A DNA stretch of 26,125 bases from positions 1-26,125 of the IMG/VR virus record IMGVR_UViG_3300037585_005278, one strand, 5' to 3'. Made by a program: the position numbers and the translations under genes. Of the stretch, positions 1 to 6,367 are shown piece by piece; the stretch's first letter is position 1; every line of letters begins with the position of its first letter. Source of the stretch: a virus. The notes under the pieces are model-generated. The model did no database searches and was not told the origin of the DNA. It worked only from the letters and a program-made list of their open reading frames with translations.

Positions 1-2
1 GC

Positions 3-1499
3 AGTACCCAAGAACAGATTGACACCAATCTTAAGTTCGTTAAGTACCTTGATAATAACCCAGAGCCAATCCACGCTGCTATTCAAAAAGAGTGGGATGA
101 ACTGGTAGCTAACTTTGACAAAGACCAGCCTATGAAAAAAGAGGCACCAAAGAAAGAAGAGGAGCCCGCTGGGGAACCATCTCATATGGACGCCTATAAG
201 GAATCTGTAAGTTATTTGCGGAACCTAATAAAAGAAACACTAACCGAAGCCAAGTTTGAAAACGAAACAACCAAAATAGCACGAGAGATAATGAGTAGAG
301 TGACAGCACATCTTGATCACTACGGAGAGCCAAGAGTGCCACACCGCTATATGGCAAACGAGAATGACCTAAAAGGTTTTGGTTATGGCGGCTATGGTCA
401 GCCAAAGGTCCCAGAGACACTCAAAGCTGAAGGCGTAAATGCTATTGTGGTAAAATTGGGTGTTGAGCCAAGCACCGCATTTGCGGAAGGTAGTAAGTTT
501 GCTTCAACGGGTCAGGCTCGTATGCGTGACGACGAAGATGGGCGAGACCGTATGATAATCATTGATGTCGCTTTGTCTGATGCCTTCACACAGAAGGACC
601 TCTCCCTGTTAAATGCCCGAGTAAAGAACACGATCGCTCACGAACTAACTCACGGCGGTCAAGGCGAGGATATCCTCACCATCTCTGGTAATGCCCAAAA
701 GGAAGCGTTCCGGCTTGGGATGAAAACTATTGAAGGCATCCGAAGTTATTATCTTGATCCTGCTGAAGTGGAAGCATTTGCTCGGGGAATATATAAACAA
801 GCTAAAATGACGAAGACACCATTCCACGAAATGGTATCCGCTGAGATTGAACGCAGTCTTAATTTCTATACTCACCCTAAAGAATTGGCAAGAGTAGAAT
901 TCTCAGAAGAGGAAGTCCGATCGTTCTTTGAAGAGGATTATCGCCAAGCGTTGTTGGATTACGCCAAAGCAAATTTGCCTGCTGCTGTAATTGAGGGACT
1001 AATTAGAGAAGCTATGGAAGATGAAGATTACGACGGAGTAGACTCAATTGACTACAAGGGTGAGCACTCTGCCCCAATGGCGGAAGATGGTGCTCCTCTG
1101 TGGAACATCACAGCCAACGGCGTATATCCAGATGATGTCTACGGACCAAACGGTATGAGTTGGTATGGAACTGGTGATCGGTTCTTAGACTCTGAAGCTT
1201 ATAGTATTCTCCGTAAAGCTCATGGACGACGGGACAAGCAACTCACAGTTTACCGAGCCGTTCCAAAAGGAGTGAAAGGCATCAATCGTGGTGACTGGGT
1301 TACAACTGTAAGACAGTATGCTAAAGATCACGGCGAGAGTGCTCTCAACGGCGAATATAGTATTATAAAGAAATCAGTAACTGCCCGAGATATTTTCACT
1401 GACGGCAACTCCTGGCTAGAGTGGGGATACGACCCACAGCCACGAATACCATATTCAGAAAGAGAAGACTGGGAAAGATATCCAGGGAAGAAAAAATGA
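3..1499 (+). CDS. Zincin-like metallopeptidase plus ADP-ribosyltransferase-like protein (5' end cut by window)
   Basis: The frame is open to the left edge (first whole codon at 3), so this is the C-terminal 498 residues of a longer protein; the first ATG at 132 is probably internal. Seen: a Lys/Glu/Pro-rich linker (about 132-190), then a leader-like stretch YLRNLIKETLTE (213-248). The zinc-binding motif HELTH is at 639-653, with a later YYLDPAEVEAFAR (about 747-785) that could supply the third, glutamate ligand. The C-terminal domain has YRAVP (Arg codon 1254), GDWVTT (about 1290-1307) and LEWGYDP (Glu codon 1419), an Arg / Ser-Thr / Glu arrangement like ADP-ribosyltransferase domains of phage polyvalent proteins. 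By analogy with T4 Alt it may be injected to modify host proteins. Its stop overlaps the next start (ATGA, 1496-1499). Domain calls are from motifs only; what lies upstream is unknown. Confidence 0.6.
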   Translation, partial: STQEQIDTNLKFVKYLDNNPEPIHAAIQKEWDELVANFDKDQPMKKEAPKKEEEPAGEPSHMDAYKESVSYLRNLIKETLTEAKFENETTKIAREIMSRVTAHLDHYGEPRVPHRYMANENDLKGFGYGGYGQPKVPETLKAEGVNAIVVKLGVEPSTAFAEGSKFASTGQARMRDDEDGRDRMIIIDVALSDAFTQKDLSLLNARVKNTIAHELTHGGQGEDILTISGNAQKEAFRLGMKTIEGIRSYYLDPAEVEAFARGIYKQAKMTKTPFHEMVSAEIERSLNFYTHPKELARVEFSEEEVRSFFEEDYRQALLDYAKANLPAAVIEGLIREAMEDEDYDGVDSIDYKGEHSAPMAEDGAPLWNITANGVYPDDVYGPNGMSWYGTGDRFLDSEAYSILRKAHGRRDKQLTVYRAVPKGVKGINRGDWVTTVRQYAKDHGESALNGEYSIIKKSVTARDIFTDGNSWLEWGYDPQPRIPYSEREDWERYPGKKK

Positions 1500-1843
1500 A
1501 AAAGCTACTAACAGAGTGGCGGAAGTTTTTGAAAGAGGATAAGTCTTCCCATTATCATTCTTATGAGCCAAGCGAGGAAATAAAACAGATTATCACCGAC
1601 AACGACGAGAAGGTTGTCTCTGCTTGCCGAATACCAGGCAATTGTCAGGATGAAAGTTATGCGTGGGCTAAGGTTTTCAGAGATGCTGGAATTGATGTAG
1701 AGATTCACCACGGAATGTATAAAGACCAAGGGCACACTTGGCTCGTTGTTGATGGAGACATTTTCGACCCAACCGCACGACAATTTGAAGACTTCCCAAA
1801 TATGGAAGAATTTGAATATTCGACGCACGAAGTAGAAGACTAA
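1496..1843 (+). CDS. Leader-bearing small Cys-His-Asp protein (transglutaminase/papain-like), copy 1
   Basis: 115 residues. The ATG at 1496 is chosen over an in-frame upstream start (1421) because it begins exactly at the shared leader MKKLLTEWRKFLKE and overlaps the previous stop. After the leader the body has Cys50 in GNCQDESYAWAKVFRDAGI, then GHTWLVVDGDIFDPTARQF with His80 and Asp91. A cysteine on a helix, then HxW on a strand, then an Asp on the next strand is the layout of transglutaminase-like and NlpC/P60-like cysteine enzymes, so a peptidase, amidase or cross-linking role is possible. The protein is much shorter than most members. The gene at 2504 is a diverged paralogue with the same three positions. 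Leader residues 12-14 (LKE) fit the prohead-protease cleavage rule, suggesting packaging in the capsid. Function is inferred from motif order only. Confidence 0.6.
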   Translation: MKKLLTEWRKFLKEDKSSHYHSYEPSEEIKQIITDNDEKVVSACRIPGNCQDESYAWAKVFRDAGIDVEIHHGMYKDQGHTWLVVDGDIFDPTARQFEDFPNMEEFEYSTHEVED

Positions 1844-1844
1844 A

Positions 1845-2507
1845 ATGAAAAAACTCCTAACAGAGTGGCGGAAGTATGTTCTGACCGAAGGAATGAAGAC
1901 GGCAGCCAACCTACCCCAAGGCTCGGCAATTGCTATTATGTCCAGGGGTACAAACCCTATGTTTGTTTATACTTATGGCGGAAAGCCTCTGTATGATAAG
2001 CCTAATCCTCGCTTCAATCCTGGCGTCCCGGAAGGGGCACCCTGGGGAGAGGTTCTAATAGGGAAACTAAAACCAAATAGTCAGGGTGATTGTTCAGATG
2101 CCTATGGGGTTGACCATTCTGATACAGCATCGGGCTGGGGTCCGTTACTTTACGATGTGGCGATGGAGTGGGCTTCAAGAAATGGTGGCGGACTTACTTC
2201 TGATAGAGGTAGCGTATCTAAAGATGCTTTTCGGGTATGGGAGTATTATTTAGAGAAACGCCCAGATGTGGAATCAATCCCACTAGATATTAGAAATAGA
2301 GGCTATGAGAAAATTACTCCTGACGATGAAAGCGATGACTGCGAGCAGTCTATTTCTGTGAAATATGCACGAGATACTAATAGCGACCCTAAGTGGGGAT
2401 GGTCAGCCCAACCCACAGCCTACCTGTATAGAGTAAGCGGAACTCCGACGACGGATGCGTTAAGAACATCAGGGCAATTTTTGGAATTAGGGGATCGCTC
2501 GCCGTGA
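1845..2507 (+). CDS. Leader-bearing protein, possibly acetyltransferase-like
   Basis: 220 residues, starting one base after the previous stop. The leader reads MKKLLTEWRKYVLTE, one residue longer than its siblings, so the candidate cleavage triplet is LTE at 13-15. The body contains APWGEVLIGKL, then SGWGPLLYDVAMEWAS followed by GLTSDRGSVSKDAFRVWEYY. A glycine-containing turn leading into a helix of the form GxGPLLYDxAME resembles the acetyl-CoA-binding region of GNAT N-acetyltransferases and recurs, as I recall, in phage proteins of unassigned role. I do not recognise a full GNAT domain with confidence. The C-terminal 70 residues are acidic and then Thr/Ser-rich, without a motif I can name. 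The last bases overlap the next gene (GTGA, 2504-2507), so translation is probably coupled. Confidence 0.5.
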   Translation: MKKLLTEWRKYVLTEGMKTAANLPQGSAIAIMSRGTNPMFVYTYGGKPLYDKPNPRFNPGVPEGAPWGEVLIGKLKPNSQGDCSDAYGVDHSDTASGWGPLLYDVAMEWASRNGGGLTSDRGSVSKDAFRVWEYYLEKRPDVESIPLDIRNRGYEKITPDDESDDCEQSISVKYARDTNSDPKWGWSAQPTAYLYRVSGTPTTDALRTSGQFLELGDRSP

Positions 2508-2875
2508 AAAAACTACTAACAGAGTGGCGGAAGTTTTTAAAAGAAGGTGCCCGACAGCCTTGGCTATCTCAAAGCCCATCGCCCGAGTTAGCCGCAGCAA
2601 TAGCGGACAACCATGAACGATCACAACAACATTTGTGCGACATAGGTCGTCCGCTTGATTCCTGCGATGCGAACACCGACTTCTGGCTAAAAGCCTTATC
2701 CGACGCTGGGTTTGATGCCCGAGATGTAAGAGATGGTTTGTTTGATGATGACGGAGAAATGGTTGGACACGACTGGATTGTTATTAATGATAATGGATCA
2801 GAGATTATATTTGACGCAGCGGCAGAACAATTTGATACCGAACCCTTTGCGGACAAATACACAGAGGTTTATTAG
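2504..2875 (+). CDS. Leader-bearing small Cys-His-Asp protein (transglutaminase/papain-like), copy 2
   Basis: 123 residues with a GTG start at 2504 inside the previous gene's stop. The leader is MKKLLTEWRKFLKE, identical to the copy at 1496. The body aligns with that gene: Cys54 in DSCDANTDFWLKALSDAGF, then GHDWIVINDNGSEIIFDAAAEQF with His89 and Asp104. Overall similarity outside these blocks is low, so the pair diverged long ago or under strong selection even though their leaders stayed the same. Likely a cysteine-type hydrolase or transferase fold, assigned only from the Cys-His-Asp order and spacing. It ends with TAG at 2873-2875, immediately followed by the next GTG start. If the leader is cleaved after Glu14, the mature protein would be about 109 residues. 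Confidence 0.58.
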   Translation: MKKLLTEWRKFLKEGARQPWLSQSPSPELAAAIADNHERSQQHLCDIGRPLDSCDANTDFWLKALSDAGFDARDVRDGLFDDDGEMVGHDWIVINDNGSEIIFDAAAEQFDTEPFADKYTEVY

Positions 2876-3394
2876 GTGAAGCAACTACTAACAGAGTGGC
2901 GACGATATTTAAACGAAATAATCCAAGGCGGGGTCTATGACGAGAGCAAGGGCACCTACACTAAAACAATAGCTGCTGGTGTCGCACCCCAACGAAAAAA
3001 AGAAATACAACTTTATAAAGACGCCATTGGGCAAGAATACATAAGAGGCGTAGCCAAAGTCTACAATGTGACCGACAATGAAGATGGAAGCGTAACAATA
3101 GAGATGGAGCATGTCTTGCCATATGATAATTCAAAAGGGGCTTATGGAGATATTGGAGATGCACGCTATCATGCCCTGCGGTGTATCGCCGCTGGCAGGA
3201 ATTGTGTTGATGAGTATGGTAAGCTCAACGATGAAGAGTATGAGATGGCTTTAGGGTTTCACAAAGATATAAAAGCAGCAGCAAAATATTTCAGAACATC
3301 GGGCGGCAAGATGGATGACAATCCTGGCAACTACGGCTTTGCCGAACGCAACGGTCGCCTTGAGTTAGTCTTTTTGGACTTTGGTCATGGGTAG
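2876..3394 (+). CDS. Leader-bearing miniature protein-kinase-fold protein
   Basis: 172 residues, GTG start directly after the previous stop. The leader is VKQLLTEWRRYLNE. The body shows the landmarks of a small kinase fold in the right order: a candidate ATP-binding Lys30 in YTKTI; Glu43 in RKKEIQLYKDA, as in helix C; a strand-hinge segment VTIEMEHVLPYD (73-84); a catalytic-loop-like D147-D-N-P-G-N152, matching the DxxxxN spacing; and D168-F-G as in the Mg-binding DFG motif. The catalytic-loop HRD histidine is not evident and the protein is far shorter than a typical 250-residue kinase, ending two residues after DFG, so there is no activation segment or C-terminal helical part. It may be a phosphotransferase of atypical type or a pseudokinase. 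With its leader it would be a candidate packaged effector. Confidence 0.55.
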   Translation: MKQLLTEWRRYLNEIIQGGVYDESKGTYTKTIAAGVAPQRKKEIQLYKDAIGQEYIRGVAKVYNVTDNEDGSVTIEMEHVLPYDNSKGAYGDIGDARYHALRCIAAGRNCVDEYGKLNDEEYEMALGFHKDIKAAAKYFRTSGGKMDDNPGNYGFAERNGRLELVFLDFGHG

Positions 3395-3406
3395 GAGGTT
3401 TGCGAT

Positions 3407-3814
3407 ATGAAAAAACTACTAACAGAGTGGCGGAAGTTTATGAAAGAAGCAGACGACTTTGACTGGGATGCTTTCGGGTTTTCTGATGAAGAGCGTGGGG
3501 AACCAGAAGGACGCTCTTCTCATTACGATGATTTGGTTGGCTTAGACAGAGGCGATACTTTTACTATCGGCAACCGTAAGCCTGTTTATCGTGTTGTCGG
3601 AGCACTAACCGACAGAGGGGAAGCCAAGGGCTCACAAACCAAGTTGGTTGTTATTGACGGCTCTGCCGAGAGAAAGACCTACGAAATCAGAACAACCGGC
3701 GAAGATTATGAAGTAGGAGCCTTCGGAAAAGATGAGAACAATGAGCACACTATACTCGTTGGTAAGACAGGATTTGTCATGAACATCACCAAGCCTGCGG
3801 GAACAAATAAATAA
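3407..3814 (+). CDS. Leader-bearing protein of unknown function
   Basis: 135 residues. An AGGAGG Shine-Dalgarno at 3393-3398 precedes the ATG at 3407, the clearest ribosome site in this array. The leader reads MKKLLTEWRKFMKE; the triplet before the expected cut is MKE, not LKE. After an acidic stretch (ADDFDWDAFGFSDEERGE) the rest looks like a small beta-rich domain: alternating hydrophobic strands such as DTFTIGNRKPVYRVVGAL, TKLVVIDG, KTYEIRTTG and HTILVGKTGFVMNI. No catalytic motif is visible and I do not recognise the family. It is the last gene with leader family 1. A 26-base AT-rich gap follows before the membrane gene at 3841. Confidence 0.6.
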   Translation: MKKLLTEWRKFMKEADDFDWDAFGFSDEERGEPEGRSSHYDDLVGLDRGDTFTIGNRKPVYRVVGALTDRGEAKGSQTKLVVIDGSAERKTYEIRTTGEDYEVGAFGKDENNEHTILVGKTGFVMNITKPAGTNK

Positions 3815-3827
3815 AACAAACTTCCCA

Positions 3828-3837
3828 AACTATTTAC
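3828..3837 (+). promoter_or_regulatory. AACTATTTAC motif (possible phage promoter element)
   Basis: This 10-mer recurs exactly at 18740-18749 and 20218-20227, and with a final T at 21872-21881, always on the coding strand. Here and at 21872 it lies in a short non-coding gap. A promoter role is only a guess; the other two copies lie inside coding sequence. Confidence 0.2.
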
Positions 3838-3840
3838 TTT

Positions 3841-4344
3841 ATGGATAGAGAAAGGGAAGCGTGGCAAACTATAAAAGACAACGCCACATCTGATTACCAT
3901 CATGCCCAAGTGTATGACGCTACACCTGTGACCAAACCAAACTATATTACAGCAACCATATGGACGACCATCGTCGCCGTATTGGTGTGCGGTGTATTCT
4001 CAGGATTTATGCTTTACTTATATAATGAAAGCAACATAGAGGAAACTTTATCCAAGGCTGTCAATCAGGCGATTATTTCTCTGGAGCAGACGATAGAACT
4101 TCAAAGCAAAGAGATCAACAGCTTGAAGGAAGAAAATAAAAAGATATACAAACACCTACAACTCTGGACCCCTATGGATCTCCAAAACCTACGCCGTAAA
4201 TACGAGCGACAAAATAAACCGCCCACAGAAGACGACCTTTGGGATATAGGACCAGATATTATCATAAGGGGTAGAGCATTGCCTCCCCTTCGGAAACTAA
4301 GCCTGGAGGACAAAATATGCTTACCTTTCTTGGAATCATATTAA
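3841..4344 (+). CDS. Single-pass membrane protein with coiled coil
   Basis: 167 residues. A soluble N-terminus of about 35 residues is followed by one strong hydrophobic segment (about 36-60, TATIWTTIVAVLVCGVFSGF and on), then a helical charged region with heptad-like spacing (about 66-105, including LEQTIELQSKEINSLKEENK) and a basic/proline-rich tail. There is no signal peptidase site, so the protein probably stays anchored in the inner membrane. Its last 28 bases overlap the start of the M50 protease gene at 4317, so the two are probably co-translated. A membrane protein encoded directly with an intramembrane protease could be its substrate or partner, but that is inference from position only. 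It lacks the leader found in the genes on both sides. I do not recognise a family. Confidence 0.55.
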   Translation: MDREREAWQTIKDNATSDYHHAQVYDATPVTKPNYITATIWTTIVAVLVCGVFSGFMLYLYNESNIEETLSKAVNQAIISLEQTIELQSKEINSLKEENKKIYKHLQLWTPMDLQNLRRKYERQNKPPTEDDLWDIGPDIIIRGRALPPLRKLSLEDKICLPFLESY

Positions 4345-5117
4345 TTGTTATAACAGTTCATGAATTGGGTCACTATGTGGCTGCCCGAATGTGCGGGGTG
4401 GATGTAGAAGTTTTTTCTGTTGGCTTTGGCAAAGTGTTGCTGAAAAAAAGGCTGTGGGGGACTGAATGGCGTTTGTCGTTGCTTCCTATAGGCGGCTTTG
4501 TTAAAATGAAGGGCGACTCTGATTATAACAAGACGGATGACCCTTCAACTTTTTGGGGAACCCACCCTCTCAAGAGGGCTTGGATAGCCTTTGCTGGACC
4601 ATTAGTAAATCTACTTCTGCCATATCCTTTATATTTTGCCTTCATAGTAGGTCAACCATGGCCCGATGTTGTTGTGCCTCAAGGCGCAGAAGCTGCTCGA
4701 ATCGGCATCGTCGATGCTGCCGGGTTATCTCATCGTCTTGTGGTAAAATCCTATTCGGATATGGGGGCTGCTTTTAGACACAATACCGTTACCCGAACCC
4801 CCAAGCTCGAAGATTTAGGAGGTCCAGTTGCTATTTATGAAATTTCCTCAAAGGTACAAAAGCGTGCTATTGAGACTGAGGATTGGGGGTTTCTGATAGA
4901 CTGGCTTGTCTTTATGTCCATAAATTTGGGGATAATAAACCTGTTGCCAATCCCGGTTCTTGATGGCGGGCACATAACGATCTCTTTGGGTGAGGCTATT
5001 ACAAGACGCCGGATGTCTATAAAATCTCGTAATATTGCGACCTATATTGGGATTGCATTTGTGTTTGCCCTCATGGCACTGGCGATCACTTCGGACATGG
5101 TAAGAATTTTTGGCTAG
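4317..5117 (+). CDS. Site-2 (M50 family) intramembrane zinc metalloprotease, compact form
   Basis: 266 residues. The N-terminal membrane helix carries HELGH (15-19), the zinc-binding HExxH of site-2 proteases. Next come the family-typical GGFVKMKG (59-66) and FAGPLVN (92-98), and near the end NLLPIPVLDGGH (208-219), the variant NPDG motif whose Asp216 is the third zinc ligand. These are the expected elements of the RseP/S2P family, which cuts transmembrane substrates inside the bilayer, so all key catalytic residues appear present. The protein is much shorter than E. coli RseP (about 450 residues). The periplasmic PDZ region is reduced to a PDZ-like remnant around 115-155 (VPQGAEAARIGI, then AGLSHRLVV). 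C-terminal helices follow (about 190-210, 240-258). The gene overlaps the upstream membrane protein. Its role in a phage is unknown; it might act on an envelope stress factor or process its neighbour. Confidence 0.88.
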   Translation: MLTFLGIILIVITVHELGHYVAARMCGVDVEVFSVGFGKVLLKKRLWGTEWRLSLLPIGGFVKMKGDSDYNKTDDPSTFWGTHPLKRAWIAFAGPLVNLLLPYPLYFAFIVGQPWPDVVVPQGAEAARIGIVDAAGLSHRLVVKSYSDMGAAFRHNTVTRTPKLEDLGGPVAIYEISSKVQKRAIETEDWGFLIDWLVFMSINLGIINLLPIPVLDGGHITISLGEAITRRRMSIKSRNIATYIGIAFVFALMALAITSDMVRIFG

Positions 5118-5155
5118 AGGTGAACTATATAATATAACCCTAACAGGAGAGCAAA

Positions 5156-5422
5156 ATGAAACTCACAAAATCACAACTAAGAAACTTAGTTAAAGAAGAA
5201 TTATGTATCGTCACTGAAGAGCAAGAGGGCGACCGCCACTCCCAAGGGGAAAAGCTGTTTGATAGCGTAGAAAAGGATTTACCTGGAGCCTCTAGCAAAC
5301 TGAGTCAATGGTCGCTGCAACACGAGTATAGTGAGCGAGCCAAAGAAATGGGTCTTGACCATGACGCTGTATCTGATGCCATGGGGTTAGCAGGATATGG
5401 GAAGGTACATTCAGAATCATGA
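5156..5422 (+). CDS. Small leader-bearing (family 2) protein, unknown function
   Basis: 88 residues, preceded by AGGAGA at 5145-5150. The leader MKLTKSQLRNLVKEEL opens the second leader family; the expected cleavage triplet is VKE at 12-14. The rest is hydrophilic and mostly helical in character (DSVEKDLPGASSKLSQWSLQ), with no motif I can name. Its ATGA end (5419-5422) overlaps the next gene's start. If the leader is cut after residue 14, the mature product would be about 74 residues, within the size range of T4 internal proteins. Confidence 0.6.
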   Translation: MKLTKSQLRNLVKEELCIVTEEQEGDRHSQGEKLFDSVEKDLPGASSKLSQWSLQHEYSERAKEMGLDHDAVSDAMGLAGYGKVHSES

Positions 5423-5649
5423 AAATCACAAAACAACAACTACAGCAGATAATTAAAGAAGAGTTGCTCAAGGAAGCCTCGTTCCGTGACCTTCCTGGCA
5501 AAGAAGCAACACTAGACTTCCTAAAAACCGAACTAGGAAAATGGCGACCATCAGCACTAGAGTATTTGAAAACTCGTTTGGAGACCGAAAGGTTTGACCT
5601 GACACAAGAGGTGTTGGACATTATCGCAGGGTGGTCAAGGCTAAAATGA
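5419..5649 (+). CDS. Small leader-bearing (family 2) protein, unknown function
   Basis: 76 residues. The ATG lies inside the previous stop (ATGA, 5419-5422) and the end overlaps the next start in the same way (5646-5649), so the three genes are probably translated as a coupled set. The leader is MKITKQQLQQIIKEELLKE, containing two fitting triplets (IKE at 12-14 and LKE at 17-19). The body (about residues 20-76) looks all-helical, with KEATLDFLKTELGKW and SALEYLKTRLETERFDL. No family recognised. Confidence 0.6.
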   Translation: MKITKQQLQQIIKEELLKEASFRDLPGKEATLDFLKTELGKWRPSALEYLKTRLETERFDLTQEVLDIIAGWSRLK

Positions 5650-5894
5650 AAATCACCAAATCCCAACTAAAAAAGATAATCAAAGAAGAGCTTCAAGACT
5701 TATTCGAAGAGTATCTTTATGATTTTAGGGTGACCTTGTATGATAAGACAACCAATAAAATGGTTGGAAAGTCAGAAAGAGTTGACGCTCGTGATCCATC
5801 CCATGCCAAGACTTTGGTAAACACCAAGATGAAAGAAGCAGGATCAAATCTCAGAGCAAGCAACGCTTATAACCTTGACATTCCCAGAGATTAG
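5646..5894 (+). CDS. Small leader-bearing (family 2) protein, unknown function
   Basis: 82 residues. The ATG at 5646 is preferred to an in-frame start 15 bases upstream (5631), because it begins exactly at the leader MKITKSQLKKIIKEEL and makes the usual ATGA overlap. After the leader comes YDFRVTLYDKTTNKMVGKSERVDA, which looks like a beta hairpin, then a helical stretch SHAKTLVNTKMKEAG. That beta-alpha pattern resembles small single-domain phage proteins but matches nothing I can name. The gene ends at TAG 5892-5894, eight bases before the next start. Confidence 0.6.
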   Translation: MKITKSQLKKIIKEELQDLFEEYLYDFRVTLYDKTTNKMVGKSERVDARDPSHAKTLVNTKMKEAGSNLRASNAYNLDIPRD

Positions 5895-5902
5895 ATAATA
5901 AT

Positions 5903-6127
5903 ATGAAGATTACAAAATCTCAGTTGAGAAAAATAATCAAAGAAGAATTTCTAGCTGAGACTGCTAGAGAGCTAAAGGGCGATCCAATTGAGATATATGG
6001 GTCATTTGCCATGGCAGATCTGAAGCTAGATCACCTAAGCAACATGTTTCCGGAAGATGCCCAGACAGAAATCATAGAACTAAAAAAACACTTACAGTCT
6101 CTGAGAAAGGCTGTACTAGGAGTATAA
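5903..6127 (+). CDS. Small leader-bearing (family 2) protein, unknown function
   Basis: 74 residues; no convincing Shine-Dalgarno precedes the ATG at 5903, so expression may rely on re-initiation from the upstream gene. The leader MKITKSQLRKIIKEEF is the best match to the family consensus. The body appears helical (FAMADLKLDHLSNMFP, then QTEIIELKKHLQSLRKAVLG), suggesting a small helical hairpin or bundle. No catalytic residues or known family seen. Confidence 0.6.
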   Translation: MKITKSQLRKIIKEEFLAETARELKGDPIEIYGSFAMADLKLDHLSNMFPEDAQTEIIELKKHLQSLRKAVLGV

Positions 6128-6128
6128 G

Positions 6129-6353
6129 ATGAAAATCACAATTGAACAGATTGATAAAGTTGTCCGTGAGGTTCTAACGAAGCTCCGAGAAGATAAGTCC
6201 GGCAAAGGCAAGTGTCCTGATTCTGGCTGCATTACCAAGCGTGGTGATAAGTGGAGAATTATCAGCAACAAGACTGGTAAGCTCTGGCCTCAAACCTATG
6301 ATTCTGAAAAGTCAGCAGAAGACGCCCTAGACGCCTATCACGCATCCCGGTAA
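6129..6353 (+). CDS. Small protein with diverged leader and a short CxxxxC beta domain
   Basis: 74 residues, with GGAG at 6119-6122 and an ATG one base after the previous stop. The leader MKITIEQIDKVVREVL is the most diverged of the group but keeps a hydrophobic-x-Glu triplet (VRE) at 12-14. The remainder reads CPDSGCITKRGDKWRIISNK then TGKLWPQTYDSEKSAEDALD: two cysteines followed by a strand-turn-strand and a helix. I recall very similar short modules (CxxKRGDKWRIxSNKTGKLWPQxYDxxxSA) in many phage genomes, where they have no assigned role. The domain boundaries are clear but the function is not known. Confidence 0.62.
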   Translation: MKITIEQIDKVVREVLTKLREDKSGKGKCPDSGCITKRGDKWRIISNKTGKLWPQTYDSEKSAEDALDAYHASR

Positions 6354-6367
6354 TAAGAGAGATTAAG

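Larger units (their letters stand above)
1496..3448 (+). repeat. Five copies of leader family 1 (MKKLLTEWRKFLKE type)
   Basis: Five consecutive genes begin with the same leader at 1496-1537, 1845-1889, 2504-2545, 2876-2917 and 3407-3448. Copies read MKKLLTEWRKFLKE (twice), MKKLLTEWRKYVLTE, VKQLLTEWRRYLNE (GTG start) and MKKLLTEWRKFMKE. The DNA is conserved too: CTAACAGAGTGGCG is identical in all five, including synonymous positions, while sequence after residue 14-15 is unrelated except between the first and third genes. Every copy has an (L/M)-x-E triplet ending at residue 14 or 15, plus LTE at residues 5-7. The pattern suggests a shared sorting tag spread by duplication or recombination. 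Confidence 0.85.

Noticed and set aside
1421-1495. Upstream in-frame starts (1421, 5631, 10691, 10945, 13216) for several small genes
   Set aside because: In each case a later ATG coincides with the shared leader, with a good Shine-Dalgarno, or with the usual ATGA/TAATG overlap.
1496-3448. MKKLLTEWRKFLKE leaders as secretion signal peptides
   Set aside because: They begin like a signal peptide n-region but have no hydrophobic core; Trp-Arg-Lys and Glu interrupt it, and there is no AxA site.
5128-5133. TATAAT box upstream of the 5156 gene as a promoter
   Set aside because: A perfect -10 hexamer, but no acceptable -35 at 16-18 bases and the stretch is simply AT-rich; not strong enough to list.
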